The notes beneath the pieces were generated by a model. It was not told the origin of the DNA, did no database searches, and saw only the letters and a program-made list of their open reading frames with translations. A stretch of DNA of 64,000 nucleotides, taken from Paenibacillus dokdonensis (GTDB taxonomy: Bacteria > Bacillota > Bacilli > Paenibacillales > Paenibacillaceae). The position numbers were made by a program, and so were the translations under genes. The stretch covers positions 2,653,939 to 2,717,938 of the forward strand of contig NZ_STGQ01000001.1 in NCBI RefSeq assembly GCF_004916975.1. Reading direction: 5' to 3'. Every line of letters starts with the position of its first letter. Position 1 is the stretch's first letter. Below are positions 54,829 to 63,092 of the stretch, piece by piece.

Positions 54829-55800
54829 TTAAGCTCTATACATCCAACCTTCAGGAATCTCCGTAAGTTCGGGGGCCTGCATGTAACGCGTCCCCACTTC
54901 TTTAAAGCGTTCCAATACATTCATGTCTAACAATCCTCGCTGATTGGGGGCTCCATTCAATAAAAACGATACATTATGCTTGTTCGTATCATGGATTTTA
55001 TCCATCACCCAATTAACCGATCTCAATTCCATGGACGTGTCTGTCGTTCGCCAAAACCAGGTCTTCGTTAAAATATTGCAGCTCGCACCTGGACCGTTGA
55101 ACGTATCATCTACTTCCTGTCCGGCAGCATTTTCATAAAAAACAATATCTGTGTGGTTCAAATTGGTTTCACAGCTGATATTCATGAGCAAACATCCGGG
55201 CTGCAGCCTCTTCACCCATTCATCGATTTCCTCAAAAGGGAGATCATCATAATTCGGACCGCCCCAATGCGCATTCCAACCGTCAATAATGAGAAAGGGA
55301 ATGTCGCCGTAACTTGTCAGCAGTTCTTCCAACTGATTTTTGATGAATTCCTTGTCTTCAGGGGTGCATTTCTTCCGGTTGATCTGATGATGCAGATCCA
55401 GCATGGAGAAATACAATCCCGCTTCAATTCCTTCATTTCTAAAAGCAGTGAGATACTCCTGTACAACATCTCTTTGATCGGCGGCATTCTTAACACAATG
55501 ATCCGTATACCTGCTTGGCCACAAATCAAATCCTTCATGATGCTTTGCTGTCATCGCTGCGAACTTCATCCCTGCCGACTTGGCAGCCTGAGCCCACTGT
55601 GTGCAGTCCAGCTCTACCGGGTTCCAATCTTTAGGATCAAATATGTATCTGCGGGGTTCGTTATTATTTTCATGTCCATATTCCCAATCTTCTATTTCGG
55701 TATCGGCGAACTGAAACGTCGCGCTGTTAAAATGAATAAACATCCCAAATCTTTGATTAACAAACCACTGTTGTCTATGTACCAATTCATTCTGGTTCAT
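54829..55800 (-). CDS. GH29-type alpha-L-fucosidase-like glycosidase
   Basis: 323 residues, only the catalytic barrel part of GH29 and no signal peptide, so cytoplasmic. Barrel motifs: WFVNQRFGMFIHFNSATF (about 11-28), MKFAAMTAKHHEGFDLWPSR (about 78-97), GLYFSMLDLHHQ (about 126-137) and FLIIDGWNAHWGG (about 169-181), the last with the probable nucleophile Asp. The C-terminal part NVSFLLNGAPNQRGLLD is typical. Full GH29 enzymes are longer, about 450, lacking here the beta domain. Divergent from the AraC regulator; possible substrate is a small fucoside. Confidence 0.85.
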   Translation of the reverse strand: MNQNELVHRQQWFVNQRFGMFIHFNSATFQFADTEIEDWEYGHENNNEPRRYIFDPKDWNPVELDCTQWAQAAKSAGMKFAAMTAKHHEGFDLWPSRYTDHCVKNAADQRDVVQEYLTAFRNEGIEAGLYFSMLDLHHQINRKKCTPEDKEFIKNQLEELLTSYGDIPFLIIDGWNAHWGGPNYDDLPFEEIDEWVKRLQPGCLLMNISCETNLNHTDIVFYENAAGQEVDDTFNGPGASCNILTKTWFWRTTDTSMELRSVNWVMDKIHDTNKHNVSFLLNGAPNQRGLLDMNVLERFKEVGTRYMQAPELTEIPEGWMYRA

Positions 55801-55989
55801 TCCGATTATTCACTCCTGTTTAATTTGCATAATTATTCGCTATATGAAGACCAGATTTCCCCGAGCGATGAAAATATCGTATCATGGATAAGGATTTAAG
55901 TATTTGTCGAAGTGTTCAATGATTTATCAATTCATCCGCTTTTTAAATATACGAACATAATACGAACACTTTAAAAGGAGTTACAGAAC

Positions 55990-56850
55990 ATGAAAAAGTT
56001 ATCAGATATTACACCTTTCGTGGGTGATTTCATGCATTATCTATATGATGGAAGTTCCAACGAGCAACTAAGAGCCGGGAGTGTGTATGCGATGCACTTA
56101 TTTTTGGATGGTCCGGGAGAGATGGAGATCGATGGAACAATGTATCCGATTGAGCGGTTCACGCTTTTTTTTCTTCGTCCCAATCAGCCGCATGCTTTTC
56201 ATATTTCGCCTAAACATCCTCTTCCATCGCTAAATATCTATTTTGATCTATGGGATAACGAGCATCCCGCTTCTTTGAACCGTTCTTTTATCTACGCGCC
56301 TAATGAATTCAACTTTGATCATATGGCCAAAGAACGGGAATGCGATGAACTAAAGCAGCTGCCGAGTGTGTTTCGTTTGCGAGATCATCCGCAGTTATTA
56401 GATACCTTTATGATGATGACCAGATCCATGAATGATTTTAAATACTATCAAAGTGAAACGGCTAACAGCTTCATGTATGTCTGGATTCTCTCCTGGTTTA
56501 ATGCGCTTCATGTTAAACAACCCGGTGATTTCCGTATTCTCCGTCTGCTTGATTATTTGAATAGCCATCCCGAGCAAGGACAATCGATTGAGACATGGTC
56601 TGATTATTGCGGATTGAAACGGACCTATTTTCATGAGCTGTTTCTAAGGGAAACAGGACTCACGCCGAAGGCCTATCACCATGAGCTTGTCATGAAACGG
56701 GCCGCGAATATGATCCGGGAGACGGACTTAAGCGTCACAGCTATCGCCGAAAAGCTCAAGTATTCCTCGATTCATCCATTCTCCAGGCACTTCAATGACT
56801 TCTTTGGCATTTCTCCAAGTCAATACCGGATAAGACATGGCCGCATATGA
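55990..56850 (+). CDS. AraC-family transcriptional regulator
   Basis: 286 residues. N-terminal cupin-like sensor domain (GPGEMEIDGTMYPIERFTLF, then FFLRPNQPHAF) and C-terminal double HTH: IETWSDYCGLKRTYFHELFL, TGLTPKAYHHELVMKRAANM, ETDLSVTAIAEKLKYSSIHP, FSRHFNDFFGISPSQYR. ATG 55990 has AAAAGGAG upstream. It faces away from the GH29 gene across 189 bases, so it most likely activates that gene in response to its sugar. Confidence 0.92.
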   Translation: MKKLSDITPFVGDFMHYLYDGSSNEQLRAGSVYAMHLFLDGPGEMEIDGTMYPIERFTLFFLRPNQPHAFHISPKHPLPSLNIYFDLWDNEHPASLNRSFIYAPNEFNFDHMAKERECDELKQLPSVFRLRDHPQLLDTFMMMTRSMNDFKYYQSETANSFMYVWILSWFNALHVKQPGDFRILRLLDYLNSHPEQGQSIETWSDYCGLKRTYFHELFLRETGLTPKAYHHELVMKRAANMIRETDLSVTAIAEKLKYSSIHPFSRHFNDFFGISPSQYRIRHGRI

Positions 56851-56914
56851 ATAATTTCATCTTTTAGGTAAACCATATGAATTAATCAAAACGATGACAG
56901 GGGAGAAAATCAAC

Positions 56915-57148
56915 TTGATGTATACAGTATTGATCGTTATTGCTGTAATCGCCTGCGCAATCTCACTATACATGTCCGTGTCCATCATGCGTAAACAACA
57001 AAAGCAGAGGTTGGATCATATCAATCCTACGGTCGCCAAACATCCGATAGCAGCCAATCCCATCGTTATCCTTTACCTGGCCTTCCCTATTCTTGTGATC
57101 ATCGGAGGACTGGTCTGGTGGTACCTGGAAGTAAAAGGGCTAACTTAA
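56915..57148 (+). CDS. Small membrane protein, hypothetical
   Basis: 77 residues with two membrane helices (YTVLIVIAVIACAISLYMSV, about 3-22, and PIVILYLAFPILVIIGGLVW, about 51-70) joined by a basic loop (MRKQQKQRLDHINP). Start: TTG 56915 or ATG 56918, after AGGGGAG; the frame-opening ATG at 56894 lies ahead of that site. No family recognised. Next gene follows in 19 bases, so they are probably co-transcribed. Confidence 0.6.
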   Translation: MMYTVLIVIAVIACAISLYMSVSIMRKQQKQRLDHINPTVAKHPIAANPIVILYLAFPILVIIGGLVWWYLEVKGLT

Positions 57149-57167
57149 ATCGTTAGGAGTGTTTGTC

Positions 57168-57476
57168 TTGGACAAGAAGAGATATTATGTATCCGTACAA
57201 TCCAGAACTATTATGGAACGACAAGATGAAGCTGCATACGAACTCGTCATTGAAGCCACGCCGGAAGAAATCAAACCGCTCCGCGATTTATTCGATTCCA
57301 TGTATCATTTTGATATGGAAACCTATTTCCGTATGCATTACCCCGGTATTCCTGAGCATTATGACAACGACAATGACTTGTATGAGCGAGATCTTAAACA
57401 AATTTACAAGACCCTTTATACTTTGGGCACCCCGGAAACGAGAGATCATATCACCTCCATGAATGTTTTGGATTAG
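57168..57476 (+). CDS. Hypothetical soluble protein
   Basis: 102 residues, acidic, with KKRYYVSVQSRTIMERQDE at the start and the segment YELVIEATPEEIKPLRDLFD, then YFRMHYPGIPEHYDNDNDLY. No signal or membrane segment. TTG 57168 was preferred (AGGAG eight bases upstream) over GTG 57159. It looks like an uncharacterised Firmicutes protein; function unknown. Ends in a terminator at 57486. Confidence 0.65.
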   Translation: MDKKRYYVSVQSRTIMERQDEAAYELVIEATPEEIKPLRDLFDSMYHFDMETYFRMHYPGIPEHYDNDNDLYERDLKQIYKTLYTLGTPETRDHITSMNVLD

Positions 57477-57485
57477 ATTTAAGTA

Positions 57486-57533
57486 AAAAAGATCTGCTTC
57501 CTTCCCATACCGGGAGAAGACAGATCTTTTTCA
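57486..57533. terminator. Bidirectional terminator
   Basis: AAAAGATCTG/CAGATCTTTT stem with further pairing inside (CTTCCC...GGGAGAAG), A tract before and T tract after. Serves the + strand pair and the converging - strand sugar operon. Confidence 0.8.
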
Positions 57534-57557
57534 ACTTTAAGAAGTAGATATGCTGTC

Positions 57558-58832
57558 TTAGTCGCTAGAAACAGACTCAGCAGGTGTTAATTTATTCATG
57601 TAATCATTCAGCTCAATCGCTTGCCCGCCATTCAGGCGTGAGGTTTCTGCTGCAAACGCAATCATATGGCTGCGGACTGAGGCCGATGCTGACGTTAAGC
57701 TCTCCTGACCGTTATAACCGCGTACCTGGTTCAGGAAATCCCGGACGATCCCGCTGTCTCCGCCCCCATGTCCGCTGGATTGGGACGGAATCTCAATGGT
57801 TGTTTTCTGCTGGGTCAAAAAATCATACAACGTAATATGATCCTCTTCTCCGCGCAGCTCGCCCTGGGTACCCATAATCTGTATTCTTCTTTCCTGCTCA
57901 TAAGTAAATCCACACATACTGAACATTGCCGTAGCCCCGCCTTCAAACTCCATGTTCACCACCTGATGATCTACGACATTATTATCACTGCGGAATACAC
58001 AACGTCCATAGTCCGTTTCCCGTAAGCCTTTGATGATATTAGACCTTGTTAGCTCCGGTGTAAAATGTCCTGCCCATCCCTTATATTGATCACTCAGATA
58101 AAAACGGGGAGCAGAGTAAGCACATGTTGGTTCTACGGCACACTCCAGGCAGCGGTCTCCCGAACCCGCCGGTGCGCTCCCTTCATGAAAATACTTCAGG
58201 GATCCAAAGGAGCTGACCCGAAGGCAGGGACGGTCCATGAGCCAGGAGAGAACGTCCATGTCATGACAGGATTTGGGCAGAATCATGGGACTTGATGTAT
58301 TCGAATTATTCCAGTTTCCGCGCACAAAACTATGGGCAATATGCCAGTACCCTACATTCTCATTCAACTGGATGGATACTATTTCACCAATTCGTCCTTC
58401 CTGGATCACCTTTTTGATCATGCTCCAAAATGGCGTATACCTGAGCACGTGGCAGATCGTGAGCAGACGGTCCTGTTCACGGGCTGTTCGCTCCATATCC
58501 AGGCATTCTTCAGGTGATGGTGACATCGGCTTTTCCAGCATCACATGGTATTTCTGATGTAGAGCCAACATAGCCGGACCGTAATGCATTTGATCCTGCG
58601 TACAAATGATGGCTATATCAGCAAGCCGGGGCTCCTGCAGCAGCGGCTCCCAAGATTCATAACAATCGCTCGGGGGTATGTCATGCTTTTCGGCAAAACG
58701 TGCCCGGCGAAGCGGGTCAGCCTCTGCTACGGCAACAAATGTAAGCTCATGCGGATAATCCAGCGCGTATCTGGCATAACCTCCCGCGCCTCTCGATCCC
58801 GCTCCGATTAAAACAGCTGTAAGTTGGTTCAT
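57558..58832 (-). CDS. Gfo/Idh/MocA-family oxidoreductase
   Basis: 424 residues, NAD(P)-dependent sugar or inositol dehydrogenase family. Rossmann domain: AVLIGAGSRGAGGYARYAL (about 5-23), AVAEADPLRRARFAEKH, and the catalytic-lysine motif LEKPMSPSPEECLDME (about 97-112). The second domain has the active-site region SPMILPKSCHDMDVLSWLMD with the conserved Asp and His. An unusual insertion carries four Cys (DRCLECAVEPTCAY), perhaps binding metal. It lies downstream of an ABC importer, so it probably oxidises the imported sugar. Confidence 0.88.
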   Translation of the reverse strand: MNQLTAVLIGAGSRGAGGYARYALDYPHELTFVAVAEADPLRRARFAEKHDIPPSDCYESWEPLLQEPRLADIAIICTQDQMHYGPAMLALHQKYHVMLEKPMSPSPEECLDMERTAREQDRLLTICHVLRYTPFWSMIKKVIQEGRIGEIVSIQLNENVGYWHIAHSFVRGNWNNSNTSSPMILPKSCHDMDVLSWLMDRPCLRVSSFGSLKYFHEGSAPAGSGDRCLECAVEPTCAYSAPRFYLSDQYKGWAGHFTPELTRSNIIKGLRETDYGRCVFRSDNNVVDHQVVNMEFEGGATAMFSMCGFTYEQERRIQIMGTQGELRGEEDHITLYDFLTQQKTTIEIPSQSSGHGGGDSGIVRDFLNQVRGYNGQESLTSASASVRSHMIAFAAETSRLNGGQAIELNDYMNKLTPAESVSSD

Positions 58833-58952
58833 GTTCGTTCTCCCCTACCATAGATAGATTGAAAATCCTTACACGGGTGCTTCGGTAGATTGCGAGACTC
58901 GTGCTTGATGCTTTATTCGCAGTTTTAACGATATTTTCGTTTGATTCTCTGC

Positions 58953-60578
58953 TTATGGCTTGGCATAACGTTCTGCGGCGGATTGATAGATGGCCTTGTA
59001 CCGCTCTACACCCATTTTTTCGAGCGCAGCCACATATTTGTCCCAATTATCAAACGATTCGTTGCCTGTAATGAATTTATCCTTCATCTCCAGCACATAG
59101 GCGTCAATGTCGGTCTGAATGGTTGTCAGCTCACTTTGTTCATCCTGCGTGAAGTTAAACGGCGGCCAGATTTGATCCTGGGACAGGACATAGGGTTCGG
59201 CTTTCTTGGCGTTCTCTACAGAAGTAGGCAAGCCTTCCGCACCTTTAAAGAACTTCTGTTTGACAAAGCCCGGGTAATAGCCACCTGGCCAAATGAGATA
59301 TTGGCCCACAGCTTGATCAAGAGTAAGACCGTTCGGGTTATTCTTGATCTCATCCTTATAATCTACGTTCCCGCTTGCATCCTCCGTATAGGTCTCATCC
59401 TTCCAGCCCATGAAAAACTGTTTGATACCTTCATCGCTATAGAAATAATCAACCCAACGCATCATCGCCTCCGGATGTTTTGCCTTATCCGTCAGTACGA
59501 ACATGCCGATGTTACCCAGCGGGGATCCATAAGCGCTAAACTGCTGATCGCCATGAGGACCCTTTAATACGGACAGGCCTACATAGCCCTTCTGGTTATA
59601 AATAGCCACCGGATCAACGCTGTCAGACACACCCAGAAGTCCCTGCACTCCATTGGAATCGACTTCAGTGCTTTTGACCGATACGATATCCTGTTCAATC
59701 AGTCCATCCTTATAGAGCTTATTCACAAACTGCAGCAGCTCTTTGTAGCGCGGGTCGGAAGGAATAAAGCGCAACTTGCCCGTCTCAGGATCTGTATCCA
59801 CATTGATATTGGATGTACCATGATTGTTCAATCCGAATGAACCTCTCAGATAATTGACGATACCCGTTGTGCCAACAGCACCCCAAGCAATTTCATCCTT
59901 CTGATTGTTGCCGTTCGGATCTTTTTCCTTAAATGCCTTCAGCATGTTATAAAAATCATCAAGTGTCTCCGGCTGCTGCAGTCCGAGCTTATCCAGCCAT
60001 TCCTGCTTCACCCATGGCGTACCGTACAGAACGGATTTGAACTCCGGATCATAAATGGTCGGCAGGCCATATATGTTACCATCCGGCATGGTGATACCCT
60101 TGGCTATTATCGGATATTTGTCCATCATGGCTTTAAAGTTAGGCGCATACTTGTCTATGAGATCATTTAGTGGAAGGAACGCTCCCTGTTTGCCGTACTT
60201 AAGCAGATCGGATCTTGAAAATGCAGAAGCATAAAACATTTCCGGATAATCATTGCCGGCGAGCAGCAAATTCCGTTTTTCCTTTAACGTTTCGGTTTGC
60301 ACGGTATCCCACTTCACATGGATATTCGTCTTCTTTTCATAGTCATTCCACAGCCTGATATTATTCCAGTCTGCATTGGCAAAAAATTTAGCCGCAAAAC
60401 CGCTCACCGTCGTGCTCTCATTCATAATCGGAAAACCGGTTGGATTGATTGCGGCCTCCGATGCATCTTGTGCTTTGCCGCCTCCCGAGTCAGCAGATTT
60501 TGCTGAGCTGCAGCCCGCAAGAACGGTAATGGTGACCATACAGGCGAGCAGCATTTTCCCCCTTTTGTTACCCTTCAT
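58953..60578 (-). CDS. ABC importer sugar-binding lipoprotein (LplA/YtcQ type)
   Basis: 541 residues. Lipoprotein signal with KGNKRGKMLLACMVTITVLA and the lipobox VLAGC (Cys about 24), then a Ser/Gly linker. Large sugar-binding fold (DNDKYP-like regions: YPEMFYASAFSRSDLLKYG, LPTIYDPEFKSVLYGTPWVK). ATG 60578 follows GGGAGGAA; the ATG at 60605 lacks a site. It pairs with the two permeases immediately upstream; ligand unknown. Confidence 0.92.
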   Translation of the reverse strand: MKGNKRGKMLLACMVTITVLAGCSSAKSADSGGGKAQDASEAAINPTGFPIMNESTTVSGFAAKFFANADWNNIRLWNDYEKKTNIHVKWDTVQTETLKEKRNLLLAGNDYPEMFYASAFSRSDLLKYGKQGAFLPLNDLIDKYAPNFKAMMDKYPIIAKGITMPDGNIYGLPTIYDPEFKSVLYGTPWVKQEWLDKLGLQQPETLDDFYNMLKAFKEKDPNGNNQKDEIAWGAVGTTGIVNYLRGSFGLNNHGTSNINVDTDPETGKLRFIPSDPRYKELLQFVNKLYKDGLIEQDIVSVKSTEVDSNGVQGLLGVSDSVDPVAIYNQKGYVGLSVLKGPHGDQQFSAYGSPLGNIGMFVLTDKAKHPEAMMRWVDYFYSDEGIKQFFMGWKDETYTEDASGNVDYKDEIKNNPNGLTLDQAVGQYLIWPGGYYPGFVKQKFFKGAEGLPTSVENAKKAEPYVLSQDQIWPPFNFTQDEQSELTTIQTDIDAYVLEMKDKFITGNESFDNWDKYVAALEKMGVERYKAIYQSAAERYAKP

Positions 60579-60621
60579 CTTTTGTTCCTCCCTTTTCCTC
60601 ATCATTTATCCAACCAAGGGG

Positions 60622-61506
60622 TTACCCTTTGATGGCACCAATCATCACACCTTTGACAAAATATCTTTGCAGGAATGGATACAGGATCAGCACCGGAATA
60701 TTGGCCACGACCAGCACGGCATATTTGATACCCTCGACTTCCCGCTGCTGCTTGATCGCAGATTCGGTAGACATTTTGACCATATCGCTTGTTTGACCCT
60801 GTATCAGAATTTCACGCAGGATCAACTGAAGCGGGAACTTGTCCTTATCCGATAGGTACAACAAAGCGTTGAAAAAAGCATTCCAGTGACTTACGGCATA
60901 AAAGAGGATCATCACCGCGATAATCGGCATGGACAGCGGCAAAATGATGCGGGACAAAATCTGGATATTGGAACAGCCATCTATCGTTGCCGCCTCCTGC
61001 AATTCATAAGGAATCGACTGCTGGAAGAAGGTACGCATGATGATGATGTTGTAAATCGATACGGCATTGGGGATGATCATGACCCAGAATGAATTCAGCA
61101 TCCCCAGATCCTTAATAAGCAGGTAGGTCGGGATCAATCCGCCTCCGAAGAACATCGTAAAGACGAACAAAGCCATAATCGCATTCCGGCCCACAAAATC
61201 CTTCCTTGAGAGTGGATATGCCCCCAAGATGGTCATAGTCAGGTTGATCAGTGTACCAATTGAGGTGTATAGGAGCGTATTGGAATAGCCAGTCAAAATA
61301 TCATGATTTTGAAAAATCTTCACGTAAGAATTAAGATTGATTCCCTTCGGCCAGAGGAGCATCTCTCCGCGCAGAACCGTCTGCGGGTCGCTAAAGGAAG
61401 CGCTCAAGACGAAGACCAAAGGGTACAGCACAATGACCGTAACAAGACTTAGCACGATATAGATCATGACATTAAAAATACGGTCTCCACGGGATTCCAA
61501 AAGCAT
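60622..61506 (-). CDS. ABC sugar importer permease, YtcP/LplC type
   Basis: 294 residues, about six membrane segments; EAA loop at YELQEAATIDGCSNIQILSR (about 160-180) and C-terminus QRYFVKGVMIGAIKG as in the permease at 2694. Start ATG 61506 is 12 bases after the upstream permease stop, with GAGGAAGAGA as ribosome site. Works with the lipoprotein downstream and the LplB-type permease upstream. Confidence 0.92.
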   Translation of the reverse strand: MLLESRGDRIFNVMIYIVLSLVTVIVLYPLVFVLSASFSDPQTVLRGEMLLWPKGINLNSYVKIFQNHDILTGYSNTLLYTSIGTLINLTMTILGAYPLSRKDFVGRNAIMALFVFTMFFGGGLIPTYLLIKDLGMLNSFWVMIIPNAVSIYNIIIMRTFFQQSIPYELQEAATIDGCSNIQILSRIILPLSMPIIAVMILFYAVSHWNAFFNALLYLSDKDKFPLQLILREILIQGQTSDMVKMSTESAIKQQREVEGIKYAVLVVANIPVLILYPFLQRYFVKGVMIGAIKG

Positions 61507-61518
61507 ATCTCTTCCTCC

Positions 61519-62481
61519 TCACCACAGACTGGTTTCGCTCATTCGTTTTGAAGCCCAGTTAACACTTATCAGTAAAATAAAATTGATTACCGAGTTGAAT
61601 AATCCAATTGCAGCAGAGAAGCTGTATTCAGCCCCCTGTATACCTGCGCGGTACACATAGGTTGCAATAATATCGGATGTATCCATGTTCAGGTTGTTTT
61701 GCATCAGGAGAACTTTTTCAAAGCCGACCCCCATGATGCTGCCAATGTTCAGAATGAGCAGTATGATGATCGTCGGGCGAATACCCGGGAGATTAATATG
61801 CCATATCCTCCGCAGTCTGCCGGCTCCATCCACACGGGCCGCTTCATGGAGCTGATGATCCACGCCAGCCAGTGCAGCCAAATAGATAATCGAGCTCCAG
61901 CCCATCGTCTGCCATACGTCAGAGAACACATACAGAGATTTGAACCAGGCCGGTTCCGCCATGAAATTGATCGGATGACCACCGAACATGGTGATGAAAT
62001 GATTCGCGATTCCATAGCGTGGAGATAAAAAAATCATCATCATGCCGACAACCACAACCGTGGATAAAAAATGCGGCGCATACGTAACGGTTTGAACGAA
62101 CTTTTTGAATTTGGCCGATTTGGCCTCATTCATTAGGAGTGCCAGCAGGATCGGGATCGGAAACCCTAAGGCAAGGCTGTAGAGTCCCAGTCCCAATGTG
62201 TTTTTAATAAGCCGCCAGAAGAAATAGCTGTGAAAAAAACGATTGAAGTGCTCCGTACCGATCCATGGACTACCCGTGATCCCTTTGGTGGCGATAAAGT
62301 CCTTGAAGGCAATTTGAATACCATACATAGGCACATAGTGAAAAAGAATGTAATACGCTACGACTGGAAAAATGAGCAAATATAACTGCCAGTTACGCGC
62401 AATGCGGCTCCATCTTAGCTTGGAGTCTCGCTTGGCCTCCGGTGCTGCCCCTGCAATCGCAGATATCTTGGCATTGGCCAC
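61519..62481 (-). CDS. ABC sugar importer permease, LplB type
   Basis: 320 residues. Contains YILFHYVPMYGIQIAFKDFI, GSPWIGTEHFNRFFHS, the EAA loop LHEAARVDGAGRLRRIWHIN (about 225-245) and the family C-terminus RMSETSLW. GTG 62481 is preceded by AAGGAGGGG; the ATG at 62520 has none. First gene of the operon and directly downstream of the two operator palindromes at 62798 and 62853. Confidence 0.92.
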   Translation of the reverse strand: MANAKISAIAGAAPEAKRDSKLRWSRIARNWQLYLLIFPVVAYYILFHYVPMYGIQIAFKDFIATKGITGSPWIGTEHFNRFFHSYFFWRLIKNTLGLGLYSLALGFPIPILLALLMNEAKSAKFKKFVQTVTYAPHFLSTVVVVGMMMIFLSPRYGIANHFITMFGGHPINFMAEPAWFKSLYVFSDVWQTMGWSSIIYLAALAGVDHQLHEAARVDGAGRLRRIWHINLPGIRPTIIILLILNIGSIMGVGFEKVLLMQNNLNMDTSDIIATYVYRAGIQGAEYSFSAAIGLFNSVINFILLISVNWASKRMSETSLW

Positions 62482-62797
62482 TTGATCCCCTCCTTGGATT
62501 AGGCTTGGATACGTATTCATTCAATTCTGAAAAAAAAGCTTGAATGATTTTCCTCCTTTCAGCGTAAAAGCAAAGGTTTGTCCTGAAGCCGCTGAATAGA
62601 TATATGTAAGGGTTCATGACAGCAGAGTTAGAAAGACGGATTATATAAAGTGTGAAATACAGCGTAATATATTGGGATTATATTTGGATAGATTGAGCTA
62701 ATAGACTGCGTAAGTTGGTGTAATTAGAGGTTGGGTATATGCATGTGTAATGGATTGGATTCGAGTTCTTAATTCGGATATATTATTGATAACAAAA

Positions 62798-62866
62798 GGT
62801 TGTAAGCGCAACCGATTTATTATCCAGAAAATAAGGAGGTTGATAAACACGTTCCAAACGTTTGGA
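62798..62866 (-). promoter_or_regulatory. Two LacI-type operator palindromes
   Basis: GGTTGTAAGCGCAACC (62798-62813) and TCCAAACGTTTGGA (62853-62866, perfect 14-bp palindrome with central CG) lie about 320-390 bases ahead of the first permease start. Both have the central CG of LacI-family operators, and the first also fits the catabolite (cre) consensus WTGNAANCGNWNNCW except the last base. Likely sites for the LacI regulator encoded upstream and possibly CcpA. Confidence 0.55.
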
Positions 62867-62985
62867 TATCTATACCAATTCGGTTTAATTTTTATCATCA
62901 TAATATGGGAATATTTGGATTGTCAAACATTATTTTGGCACTGTTTGGATTAACATCTAAAATTTTAAATGGAAACAAGTAAAAT

Positions 62986-63024
62986 AACCTGACACCGATA
63001 ACGGTTGTCAGGTTCATTTTTATT
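62986..63024. terminator. Terminator after the LacI gene
   Basis: AACCTGACA/TGTCAGGTT stem with an inner CG/CG extension and T-rich flank; lies 70 bases beyond the LacI stop. Elsewhere in 62482-63092 only the operators were found. Confidence 0.7.
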
Positions 63025-63092
63025 GCTACAAACTAAATTATGTAATAATATATAACATATAATTACATCGGTGATACAAATGCCACATCCAA

